A stretch of 64,000 nucleotides of DNA from Paramecium tetraurelia. Lineage: Eukaryota > Ciliophora > Oligohymenophorea > Peniculida > Parameciidae. The stretch is from contig NW_001799005.1 in assembly GCF_000165425.1 (NCBI RefSeq), forward strand, positions 125,582-189,581, given 5' to 3'. Position numbers and translations under genes: made by a program. This document shows positions 1 to 10,774 of this stretch, piece by piece (position 1 is the first letter of the stretch; every line of letters starts with the position of its first letter). Under the pieces are notes generated by a model, which saw nothing but the letters and a program-made list of their open reading frames with translations, did not search any database and had not been told where the DNA came from.

Positions 1-256
1 ATTTATTACCTTAGACCCTCTTGAAAAGATTCGGTTTTTTAAAAATCAGTAGAACCATTAGTAGTATATGAATGTTTAGGCATCATCATCATATTATTGG
101 TTTGAAAAGAACATTTTTTTTTTGAATTACAAATAAAGTAAAAAGAGATGAAATAGTTACTATTAAATTTGGATAATAGAGTCAGTAAACCTTTAAATCC
201 AAGGATTTCTTCAGTTCTTGTAAAAGAACCAGTTTAAATTTGAAATTGTGTGAAGA

Positions 257-665
257 ATGAGCGTTAAGAACGACTCGAATATATAGTACACACTAAAAGA
301 TTTCTTATACTTATTTATAATTGGATAGGGAGAATTAATAGCTAAATTTGAAATAGAAAGAAAAATATTTATAGAACATATCATCACAATTTAGAAATTC
401 GATGATAAGGATGCAACAGCATCTTATTGTAAATTATTCAGGAAAGTACCAAAGCATGAGGAAGTCAAAAGTAATTAAATTGCCTTCAAAACAGGAAGAA
501 ATATTATAATTGATTTTAAAAAAAGTAATCCATTTTGATGTTAATAAATTATGTTAAATTTGCATTGAGAAGGTTTAACAAAATTTTTTGAGGAAGGGGA
601 AATATCAGCGGTAGAAATTAGAATTGAAATTAGGGATGAAACTTAAGTAAAAATTTTCACGTAAT
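257..665 (+). pseudogene. Unrecognised gene fragment next to retroelement debris
   Basis: In the ciliate code an ATG at 257 opens a frame of 93 codons to a TGA at 536. Skipping a possible 45-nt GT..AG intron (about 522-566) the same frame continues to about 665 with charged, coding-like sequence (start MSVKNDSNIQYT; later KFFEEGEISAVEIRIEIRD). A second short coding-like stretch lies upstream at about 148-235 but does not join in frame. No family was recognised. The frame fades out into a CATA microsatellite at about 674-690, next to reverse-transcriptase-like debris, so this is probably a truncated or decayed gene. A real gene with introns I failed to place is possible. Confidence 0.35.
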
Positions 666-839
666 CCAAATGTACATACATACATACATAATCATTTATC
701 TCTTTTTGTACATCTTTAATTTGTTGATCAAATATTGTCTTCATCTTTAGCTTATAATTACATTTTATTAACTCGAGAGCCTCAATTATTAAATCGCTTT
801 TATGCATTTATTCTTAGTGTGAAAAGGTCATCCTCTCTT

Positions 840-1460
840 TATGTACCCTGCACATTCTGATTGGTAACAAGAATAGCTCTCTAATATTCTCTGGTATATT
901 TGTAATTCCCTTTAAGTCTTCTCCTTTAATATTAGTTTATTTAATCAAATTGGCCTCCTTGCGTGACCTCTTTGATTAGTCCTTCAATCAATAAGATGTT
1001 CAATATTATCATAATGGAAGCTGCAATATCTTGCGATTTGGCTGTTAATCTTTGTATGAATATAACGCTGGTGAGTTTGGTGGTAGTAGCCATACCATTA
1101 AACCTAGTTTTCAGAGTTGTATCAAATTATTCTTTTCTTCTACTTCTAAATTTACATTATGCTTAAGATATATGAAAAATAAGGTTTCGTGTAATTAACC
1201 CATAACAAGAATCTGTGACCAAATTCAAGATTTTTCATTATTGCTAAGAACTGTATCTTATATTCTTTTCTCTATTTTTGCAAGATGCTCCCCTATTCTT
1301 CCTTTATATCAATTTCAACTCCAAGGTATCTGAATATTCTCACAAATGAAAATCCATTTCCTGAAAATTTTTTGGTCGAACTGATCGTCTATTTTTTCCT
1401 GCATCAAAAACATAACATATAAGCCAGTCTCATTCTACAATATAGAGGGGCACATATTAT
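840..1460 (-). mobile_element. Decayed non-LTR (LINE-like) reverse transcriptase remnant
   Basis: Read on the minus strand, about 1390-1140 encodes a stretch containing FRYLGVEIDIKEE followed by a basic/aromatic segment (FLLWVNYTKPYFSYIL). In another frame, about 1150-790 continues with TLKTRFNGMATTTKLTS and a hydrophobic/charged tail. This order (YLG block, then an 'LW..Y..' block, then a 'K..FNLP/T' block) resembles the region downstream of the catalytic YxDD motif in LINE reverse transcriptases. A hydrophobic patch at about 1400-1430 could be the worn YxDD strand, but the Asp pair is not visible. Frames change and TGA codons interrupt, so it is non-functional. The family call rests on pattern memory only; an ordinary pseudogene is the alternative. 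Confidence 0.4.
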
Positions 1461-2483
1461 GATTATTTCGTTATGTGAATTATTATCATCTTTTCGCAAA
1501 TTAATCTGATTAATTAGTGTAACATTTAAATTATCTAAGTTCAAGATCATTAATTTCTAATTAGGAACTAATAGAACAATTTTATTTATTCATATAAGCA
1601 AATTATATAGAATCATTTAGATTATTGAATATTATGAATGATATATTTGAAAAGGAGAATATTTACGAGTTTTTATAAAAAATCGAATGTATTTTATAGA
1701 AATCAACTTTTCAATAACTCTTTCATTAGAATTCAAGAAATTATTTGATTTATTCATTAATAACCTAATAATTTAAAAATCACTATTAGTAATTTCATTC
1801 TTTGCCTCTTTAGACAATTTTTTATTAAAAAAAAAATTACTTTTCTTTTCAAACCTATAATAGTTTCCCAACCGCTTTATAGCACAGTGTAAATAATTTA
1901 ATCAAACTCTATCTATTATTGATGTCTTATATTTATACATTTCCTGCATGAGTATATACTACTTAACCTAAATCAAGTTTTCCACCTTCATTTAAACGCA
2001 CTTATTTCTGCTCATTCATTACAGATTACAATCTATATTTTCTATTTTAAGAAGTAATAGAATAATAGAATACTTAAGTAGATCCTCCATATTTTATCCC
2101 ATTTTAAGTCTTGTGCTTACTATTAGAACAATTGTGTCGACATCCTCATTAAACAATAACTTGCTATGACTTAGTTTGATTTAGCAACCAGCAGATGAAG
2201 CATGAGCAGCAATGTTAGGTTATAAACTCATTTTTGAGCTGCTTCCAAATTAAGCAGAGCCAGAGCAAAAATAGTTTTATTACCCATATTAATATTATTT
2301 AATAAATAAATTTACTAAAAAATTCTTATTTTAGGGAAGATCAGAATTCTTAATATTGAAAATTATTATGTAGAATTAACAGCTATTATTGGTTTTAATT
2401 ACTTATTATTTGTATTGGATTTTTATGTTTTTGAAGATTATTGTTATATTTATTGTAAATTTAATATATTGTTCAAAGAATAC
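1461..2483. other. AT-rich stretch, no gene recognised
   Basis: About 1 kb of very AT-rich sequence with short open stretches on both strands, for instance plus strand about 2165-2530. None has a convincing start, codon pattern or intron structure. Nothing recognisable seen. Confidence 0.5.
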
Positions 2484-5400
2484 TCATTCTTTTTTATACT
2501 CTTCAATTGCAAAGAAACCATCCTCAACTAAATGATCTTAATATTCTTCTAAAGATTTTATCATTCTATTTTATATTACTGATAATATACCTTTAGCCTC
2601 TCATTCTATCAAGTCTTGTATTTAAATCTTGTATTAATCTTTGCTATTCTGAGATTTATTAATCTTTAGAATTAATTGTCTCATCATTAGTTGCTTAGTC
2701 TCTTAATCTGCTATTTTCTTCTATTAATTCATTCATTCTTTTCAGCAAATCTGGATCAGATTACTAAAATATTAGAAAATATTTACATTGGCAATTGAGT
2801 TGAAAAATACTAATTCTTTTAATTAAAGATTTCTCTCTAAAACACCAATCAATTTTTCAGTTGCCATTTTTTTATGAATGAATTTGTATTAAGTTGGCTA
2901 AATTGAACTTTTTAGCATCTGTTCACCTAACTTCTAGCATTGTGAAGCAATTAAAACTAATTCAGTGAATCTTATTTTCAAATGTCTTCGGAATACTCTT
3001 TACAAAGTACTAAGAGCTACCTATTAACTATTCTTTAAAATAATTGATTCCATTTAGGATTTCGCTTAAGAATCTCGAACAGGGGTCTATTATAAGAAAC
3101 TTGAATGTGATGGTTAGAATGAACTTGCATCAGTTATTCCTCTTCCAAAGTGTTCTATATTGGGTAAATGCTCTTTATCTCACTCTGTCATATGCCTTTA
3201 GCAAATTATTTATCAACTTTTTGCATTTAACTATTTATAAAGTATTTAAACTGACAGCTTTTTATGTCGTTGCGTTATCCCTCATTCTCCAAAATGCTAT
3301 TTATGGAGTAATTCTTGTATTCTTTGCAATCATTTCAGCTACTCTTTAGAACCATTAATTCTACAATTTTGGTCCTCTCCAAATATCCAATGCTTCTTTA
3401 ATTAATTCTCTATCTTATTTCATGTTAATGAAAAGTAATTTTTAAATTGCATTAAATACTGAAATCATATTCTTCTTAACAGCTCTTATGTTCCACCTTT
3501 AGAAATATATTCTTAATCTAATTTATGCAAAGTTTTAGAATAACAGAATTGCCTCTCTCTTTAATCTAACTTCTCTCTCTTATGCAGTCTCTTGTTTATT
3601 AGTTAGGTGTGACGATAAACGCTTCCATTCAACAAAAGCTACATTTAATTAGTTCATTTTATGTTAGTAGAATAATTAGATTGCAAGTTTCTTCTTGTCC
3701 GAAATATCGAAAGCTTCTGCTGCTTTGCTGAATTCAACAACCTTGTACCACTTCAAAAATGCTTTCTTTTAAGCACTCATACAATTATACAACATTTTAT
3801 TTATTGCATATTTTTATTTTGCCTATCCATCTAAGTAAATATTATATAATTAATTATAAGCTGACTTTCTCACCATATGAATTTTGAATCGATTTAGAGA
3901 TTTTTCAAATATACTAGCTTTCATTTGGTCTAATGCTTTAGTTTCTGGTAGAGCTTTCCATTTTTAAAAGGATACCTCAATCTACCCTACAAATGTATGC
4001 AATAATTATATTTATATTTTCTTTATTAATGCTTGCTTTTACCTCTCTTTTGAAAACTTTCTCAAAATATCTCTTAATTTTCCTTAATCATTTGTTCTTA
4101 AATTTCTATGGAGTGCAAATAGTAACAACTTTTTCTTTTCATCATCCAATTAAGATTAAATCTTAGCTTATTTAGCTTAATTATTCCAATGAACAAATGC
4201 CCATCTTAAAGTATTATTATAATTTAATAACATTTTATTCAAGACACTTTCTTATTATTTATTTGGCTTAAATATTGACTAGACATGTCCAGCTAGAGTG
4301 AATGCAAGTGTTTAAAATAGATTTGTAGTATATTTACATGTTTCGATTGACTTATGTAATCTATTTATATCTCTCCAATACAAGAATAATCGTTTATTTT
4401 AACCCATAGCAAGAGTCATTAATTTTCTTAAACAATACAACTTTTTGCTATTTCCTTCTTAATAAACATCCTTTAATGGTTCAAATGATGCTTTTACTCT
4501 ACCTCTAAAAAGTAAATCTAATGTTCTTTCAAATTTTCTAGCATTTTTCATTTACTCAGTATTGACTGGTTCTGGTAAGTTCTTCCATTTTTAGAAAGCC
4601 TTTATGGCACCGCCAAATTAAGTTGCAAATAATTTAGCAAAGAATCTATCTTAGACTGCAGTTATGCTTGAGTTTCTTCTGAACTTAGCAAGAATAGCTC
4701 TCAATCTTGCAAAATCATTATTCTTTGAGAAATTATTGATTGCTTCTAAGAGTAATTTCTTTTTTTCATCAGTCATTGCTCCTTGTAATTTTTCTAGTTT
4801 TCCATCATTATACCACTTCATGAAGAAATATCTTAAATTACTATCAAAGTTTCCAATAAGTCTGAGCAATGCCTTTTCTTTCTTTTATGATTCTTCATCC
4901 GGCTTTAATGGAGCAATATTATTCTTGATATGTACACCAATAAATCCAAACAATCCGATGACACATTTGCATCTCTCAACTTCTTTCATTAAGCCAACGT
5001 TCTTATTCCATTAATCCAATGCTCTTTATTATTCAGATTCTTATGTCTTGATCATCAAAATAATAGCTCTCTTCTTCAAAGCTTATGCATCGTCATAAAC
5101 TTCTTAAAGAGGATTCCAAGTTCTTTTTCTCCAAATATGTAAGGTAAATTTATTTAATTAAGTTTCAAATCTACTTGCTTTGATTAAGTCATCAGGATTA
5201 GCCTCAGGGAGATTTCTTCCATTTATTAAATGTATCCCAAACAGCTCCGATTTGAGTTCTTAATATTCTTGCATTAATTTAAAGAACTAGTTTCTCCTTC
5301 TTATGGGCTAAAGAGAATTTAGCTAGAATTTATCTATATAGGGCAAATTTATTTCCATTTTCAAACTGAACCAATTATTCAGTCAATTATTTCTTCTTTT

Positions 5401-8400
5401 CAATAGTTAAAGCATCCTCAAAGTTTTAGTTCATTCTTTCTTATTAAGCTCTATTTCTCCACAAAAAGAATGCTCTGCTTAAGTTTTCTGCTTAACCTTA
5501 GAAGATTAAAATGAAGAGCCTTTTCTTTAGCTTAAGCTTCACGAGGATTTTGCATTATTGGTTGAACATTGGCAGTCACAATTTATGCTAATCCTACAAA
5601 CAATGCAGTAGTCAATCTACAAACTTCAATTTGCTTAGCTTATCTATTTTATTGAGCCCAAAGCAAGAACAATCTCTTGTGTGCACTCATACTTTTTTCA
5701 AACAATTTTCTTAAGCACATTCTCTTGATGTTCAAAGCATCCATATAGTCTTCTTTTAATGGATCAAATGAGACTTTTAGGTGAGAACGGAAAAGAATGT
5801 CCAGAGTTCTCTCGAACTTTCTTGCATTCTTTAATTATTCAGTATTGACTGGTTCTGGTAAGTTCTTCCATTTTTAGAAAGCCTTTATGGCACCGCCAAA
5901 TTAAGTTGCAAATAATTTAGCAAAGAATCTATCTTAGACTGCAGTTATGCTTGAGTTTCTTCTGAACTTAGCAAGAATAGCTCTCAATCTTGCAAAATCA
6001 TTATTCTTTGAGAAATTATTGATTGCTTCTAAGAGTAATTTCTTTTTTTCATCAGTCATTGCTCCTTATAATTTTTCTAGTTTTCCATCATTATACCACT
6101 TCATGAAGAAATATCTTAAATTACTATCAAAGTTTCCAATAAGTCTGAGCAATGCCTTTTCTTTCTTTTATGATTCTTCATCTGGCTTTAATGGAGCGAT
6201 ATTATTTTTGATATGTGATCCTAATAATCCAAACAAGCTTATAACAACCTTACATCTCTCAACTTCTCTAATCAACGAAACATTTTTGTTCCATTAATCA
6301 AGTGTTCTTTATTATTCTGATTCTTAAGTCTTTATCATTAGCAATACTGCTCTTTTTTTAATGGCCAAACCATCATCATAAACTTCCTATAAAGGATTCC
6401 ATGAGTGTTTTTTCAATATATGAAACACAAACTTACTTAAGGATTTTTCAAACTTAGTGGCTTGAACTTTTAGATCATTATTATTCTCTTCGGGTAATTA
6501 CTTCCATCTATTAAATGAAAGCCAAACTTAAGAAATTGTATTTCTGTTTATTATAACCATAGCTTTTCTTTTAAGATTATGTTCAATTGCATTTTAATTA
6601 AATCTTCTCAATACTTCGGTTAAAGCAAAAAATTTGACTTTTGATCCTGCATTAATCCATCCAATTAGTTTTTACTTGACAATCTAATCATTTAATGTTA
6701 CATTAAGTTATGAGAACTTATCAAACATTTTCATTTCCCAAGCTTTTCGATGCCACAATAAAAATGCTTTTTTTAAATCACTTTGGGTTATTGCGATTAT
6801 TTTATTGATGCAAAATTTCTTTTTAGCTTATCCATCTAATAAATTATTTTCTAGTTAGTCCCAAGAGTTTAACTTTACAAATCTGTAAGCAATTTTACCA
6901 AGAGAAATGGCAAATTTACTTACTTTAGCCTAATTTTTCAATGCATCATCTCCAGGTAAGGATTTCCATTTCTAAAATGATAACTCAACTTATCCTATTT
7001 GAGTTTGAAGCACTCTTAAATGAATTTTCTTAATCAATTGATTTACTTGTTATTCATTATAAAAGAGTCTTAAAATTCTTCTTAATCTATTTAAGTTATC
7101 ATTTTTTATGAATCTCTATAGATTAAGTAACATATACTTTTTTTTCTCATCTCCCAAGTTTTCTGATATTTTTTATTATTTATTATAATTTTTCCATTTT
7201 AAAAATGCTATCATCAAATTATTTGTAAATGAAGACATTAATTTGACCAAACACTTTTCCTTAACTTCCGCATCCTTTCTTGTGTATAAAAATGCTTTTA
7301 TATTGTTTTTTAGGACATCCTACAATGAATCAAAAAAGTTATTAGTTTTTTGGCAAGCTATTACAGATTTATAAATTTTGTTCATGGATTGCCATTAACG
7401 CAAAAATCTTTATGGAGCACTTAATTATTTAACCAACATTTATTTAATACACAATCTTTTAGATTAGATGCCTTAATAATAAACCTCTTTTAATGGATCA
7501 AATGATTATTTTACTCTTTATTTAAAAAGGAATTAAAGTCTTAGTTAAAATTTTGAAACATTTTGGAGCATTTATTATTCAGCTGGATCAGGCAATTATT
7601 TCCACCTACGAAAAGCATCCATTGCCATTCCACTCGTGGTTGAAATAATTCTAACAAAGTATTTGTTTTTAATTTCCTGCTATTCTCTCAATAAAGCAAA
7701 TTTTCTTAAAACTTATCTTAGCAAACCTTTTTCTGTTTTATTAGCAGTATCCCCCAGTCTTGAGATAATCTCTTGTTTGTTTACGTTATCTAATTTCTCT
7801 TGCATTTTCTTTTGCATTGAAACGTTTTCAATTTATCTCATAGCATCAATCTTTTATCTTTGTTAGATTTTTAAGATCAGCTTATTTAGAAATGAACATA
7901 TTTCAGCTTTTTTACTCAATCCAAATAATTTAAAAGTTTCAAATTTTACTAATTATTAAGTTACATTTGCACTAGCTTACAGAGCTTTAATTTTTCTTAA
8001 GTTAGTTTCAGTTAATTTTGCATAGGTATTATAATTTGCCCATTTATAGAAGGCTGTATATGATTGATTGAAAGTAACTTCAATTAATTCTCTAATGACT
8101 TTTGTCTTCTTATTTTTAGCATCATCATCAATGGCCTTAAAGCTATTCCAAACCAATCGTTTATTCTGATCAGCTTTATTTGTTAATTTTGTTATCAATA
8201 ACATCCCTTACTTTTTCATATCATTTTCTCTTTTGTCAGGGAGATCAACCCATCTAGTATAGCATCTCTATAATCTACCAAACGTTGTCTTTAACAGTAC
8301 AGAGAAAAACTTTTTTTTGAGTCTAAAATTCATTAAATCACCTCTCCACTTTTCAAAAGCCTAATAATAATTTGATATATTTTATACCTCTTTAAGTCTT

Positions 8401-9224
8401 TATCTATCTAATCTATCATTTCTCATGTTGTATTCATCTCCCAATCTCTCAAGAGCTTTCAATTATTTTTATAATTTATCTGATTTTACCTTAGAATACA
8501 GTCTCCACCAATTGAATTTTTCTCTTAAATATCTCTCTCTATGTTTAGAACTTATGCTCCATAAAAGCAAACCCAACATTTTGTCTGAATCTTAATTTTT
8601 TGGTTTCAAAGCAGCCACTGCAGCAGTTTTTAATTAAAATTCTTTCTTTTAAAGGAAAAGTGCCAAGTTCATCAAACACATATTTTTTCTTTTCTTGGCA
8701 TTCATTTTTTTTTGAAGATCTTTTTATCTAAAATTCAATATTCATTTTTACCCTAAAAGATTTTTTAGCTTGTGAAAAGCATTGAATTCATTTAATCTGG
8801 AATTGAGAAGAATTTAATCAACTGCTTTCTTAACGATTTCAGGATCGGCCCGTACTTTCCATCTTACTGATAATTTATCATTTTACCTTAAAAATGCCTC
8901 ATGGAGGGAGGTATGGCTCTCATATCTCAATAGCTAAGACACAATCTTTCCTTTAATTTTTTTGGATATTTTAGAGACATCTATTTTTTTCTCGATCATG
9001 GCTCTTCTCATTCTATTAAGATTATTAGAGAAAGAAATACCTCAGCATGGCTCTATGGAGATTGTGTTGACCATTCAAATTTCCCATATTGAATATGTGA
9101 CTGAGTAATTTACGATTCTCCTGTAACAATTCCAATTTTTAAGGTGTCAACACATTTTTTTATTATTATTTGTTCTTCTGCCTATAAAATATTAGATATA
9201 AGCTTACAATTAACCTGGAGGCAT
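2484..9224 (-). CDS. Giant helical-repeat protein with C-terminal coiled coil
   Basis: Reading the minus strand from ATG at 9224 (start MPPGQL, then a 26-nt intron) gives about 2,196 residues to TGA at 2484-2486. Six introns of 22-28 nt were placed. The body is a tandem array of divergent units of about 210 residues. Each has an Ala-Phe-x-x-Trp-Lys-x-Leu-Pro-Glu/Asp signature (near 8250, 7600, 6970, 6500, 5870, 5220, 4590 and 3960), followed by basic amphipathic helices with 'F..W' and 'CL.KL' patterns. A Ser/Gln linker and a coiled coil end the protein. The F/W/K helix pattern is reminiscent of Sfi1/centrin-binding repeats, but I cannot assign it. Two apparent one-base insertions break the frame, near 5220 (extra A in the WK-NLPE codons) and near 3139. 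Removing both makes the whole length divisible by three. If the second break is real, the gene stops at 3130 and a separate gene starts at 3053. Confidence 0.7.
4557..4940. repeat. Near-identical internal copy 1 (giant repeat gene)
   Basis: About 380 bp match the segment starting 1,283 bp further along (5840-6223), with only a few substitutions, for instance at about 4797 and 4903. Other units of the same gene are highly diverged, so this pair is recent. The 1,283-bp offset is not a multiple of three. A 22-nt intron plus one extra base between the copies accounts for it. Confidence 0.9.
5840..6223. repeat. Near-identical internal copy 2 (giant repeat gene)
   Basis: Second member of the pair beginning at 4557. 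It encodes the same minus-strand helices (containing LRYFFMKWYNDGKLEKLQGA) with one or two synonymous or conservative changes. Similarity decays abruptly at both ends, as expected after gene conversion or unequal crossing-over within the array. Confidence 0.9.
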
Positions 9225-10774
9225 ATTTAGAAGAATGAAAATAAATTATATTAATAATATAGATTTAAATAGATACTTTTTTTCGTTTTATTTCCATACA
9301 AATAATAAATAAATAAAATATCTAAACATAATAAATATTTTTAAAACTCTTATCAGAACACAACCATTCGGTAATATTTTATTTAATCTAAGCACTTCTA
9401 ATTTATTGGTTTCTTCTTATAACCCTACATTATTACTGTTTTTAATATGAAGATTAACTAATAAATTGAGTAATTTTTTCTTTTTAATTAATAAAATAGT
9501 GATTAATTAAAAATAAAATACAATAATATATAAAAAATACACTTGGATGGAATGATTTACAGATGTTAATAATTTTGATCATTTCAAAATCAAAATTTAA
9601 TAGATGATAACTTTTCATTTTCTCCAATCATCAAAATTTCATTATAATTGATAAATATCAAAAGTTATTGATAATTTACAAATTTTCTTTCCGTTTCCAA
9701 AAATTATGCAATATAGTTATTGAAATGCATTATTATACATTTTTAATTTAGTTGTTATTAGAGTTACTTAGTAATCTTGTTTGTATTCTTAGTTAAGCTT
9801 AATTTTTTTTCAAAACTATTGTCAAGAATAATAAATCTTCGTGCTTTCGTAATAAGAATATTTTATTGAATAAAAATAAGCAGAACAGAGCTAAAATTTT
9901 ATTCAACCTAATAATTCAATTTAGTAAATAAGTTGGAATTTATTTAGTTATACCAACATTTTCCTCTATTTCTATATTATAGCAAGCTATAAAATTATTA
10001 CCATCTAAATCATTTTTCACACTGATATGAATTCAATCTCTATCATTGATTAGTTACCAAATTAAGATGTTAGCTTTATATGGATATGTATTTAACATTT
10101 TTGTGAGATCAATTCAATTGTTCCTTAATAATAAAATTCTAGATTTTTCTGGTAAATATTATTGTAAATTAATAGTGAGTATTCTTAAAAAATTTAAACA
10201 GGAGTTTGGATGGGTTTATCAAAAGCAATTTCTAAAAATTTTTGTAATTTATTTGCTCTTGCTTTAATATATATTGTTATTGAAAGTATGAAATCAAAAA
10301 TGATAATGCATGAATTATCGAATCTGAAAGATTTTTTTGCTGTTATTACTTTTAGTTTACTCTTTTCTATTCATAAAAGCAAAAATGATATTGTTTGATA
10401 ATTTTTATAAATCATTATCAATTTCTTGTGAAATTAAATCATATTAAATAAAAAAGAATTTTTAAAATTATATGCATGAAATCCATTTTTTAAGTTTTAG
10501 AAGTGAAAAGTATTTAATATAAAGGTTTCAAATCTTTAATTTAGTTTCCCCTTTTTTCTTTACTTTACATCCATATTACAATTTTTCCTTAAATAATTGC
10601 GAAATTCTGATCAATCATTCTTAGATAAACATCATTAATTTCAAGTTTTATTATTTTCTGTCTTATATATTGTAATTTGCCATAAAAAAATTGTTAAATT
10701 TGAAGCACAAATTGAGAAAAAGTTATTAAATTCTAAATTAACATTGAATATTTTAATAATATTGATTAAATAAA
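9225..10774. other. AT-rich intergenic region
   Basis: About 1.5 kb without a recognisable gene. Plus-strand ORFs near 10046-10398 are hydrophobic and low in complexity, and lack convincing codon structure. The stretch next to 9224 should hold the promoter of the giant repeat gene; no motif is evident. Confidence 0.5.

Noticed and set aside
674-690. CATA repeat as a telomeric or chromosome-end signal
   Set aside because: Paramecium telomeres are G4T2/G3T3 repeats; this is a simple microsatellite.
3044-3349. Plus-strand hydrophobic ORF of about 100 codons
   Set aside because: Antisense shadow of the C-terminal part of the giant minus-strand gene.
2484-9224. Naming the giant protein an Sfi1/centrin-binding protein
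   Set aside because: The F..W/K helix pattern is suggestive, but unit length (about 210 residues) and the Leu-Pro signature do not match the short Sfi1 repeat, so the name is not supported.
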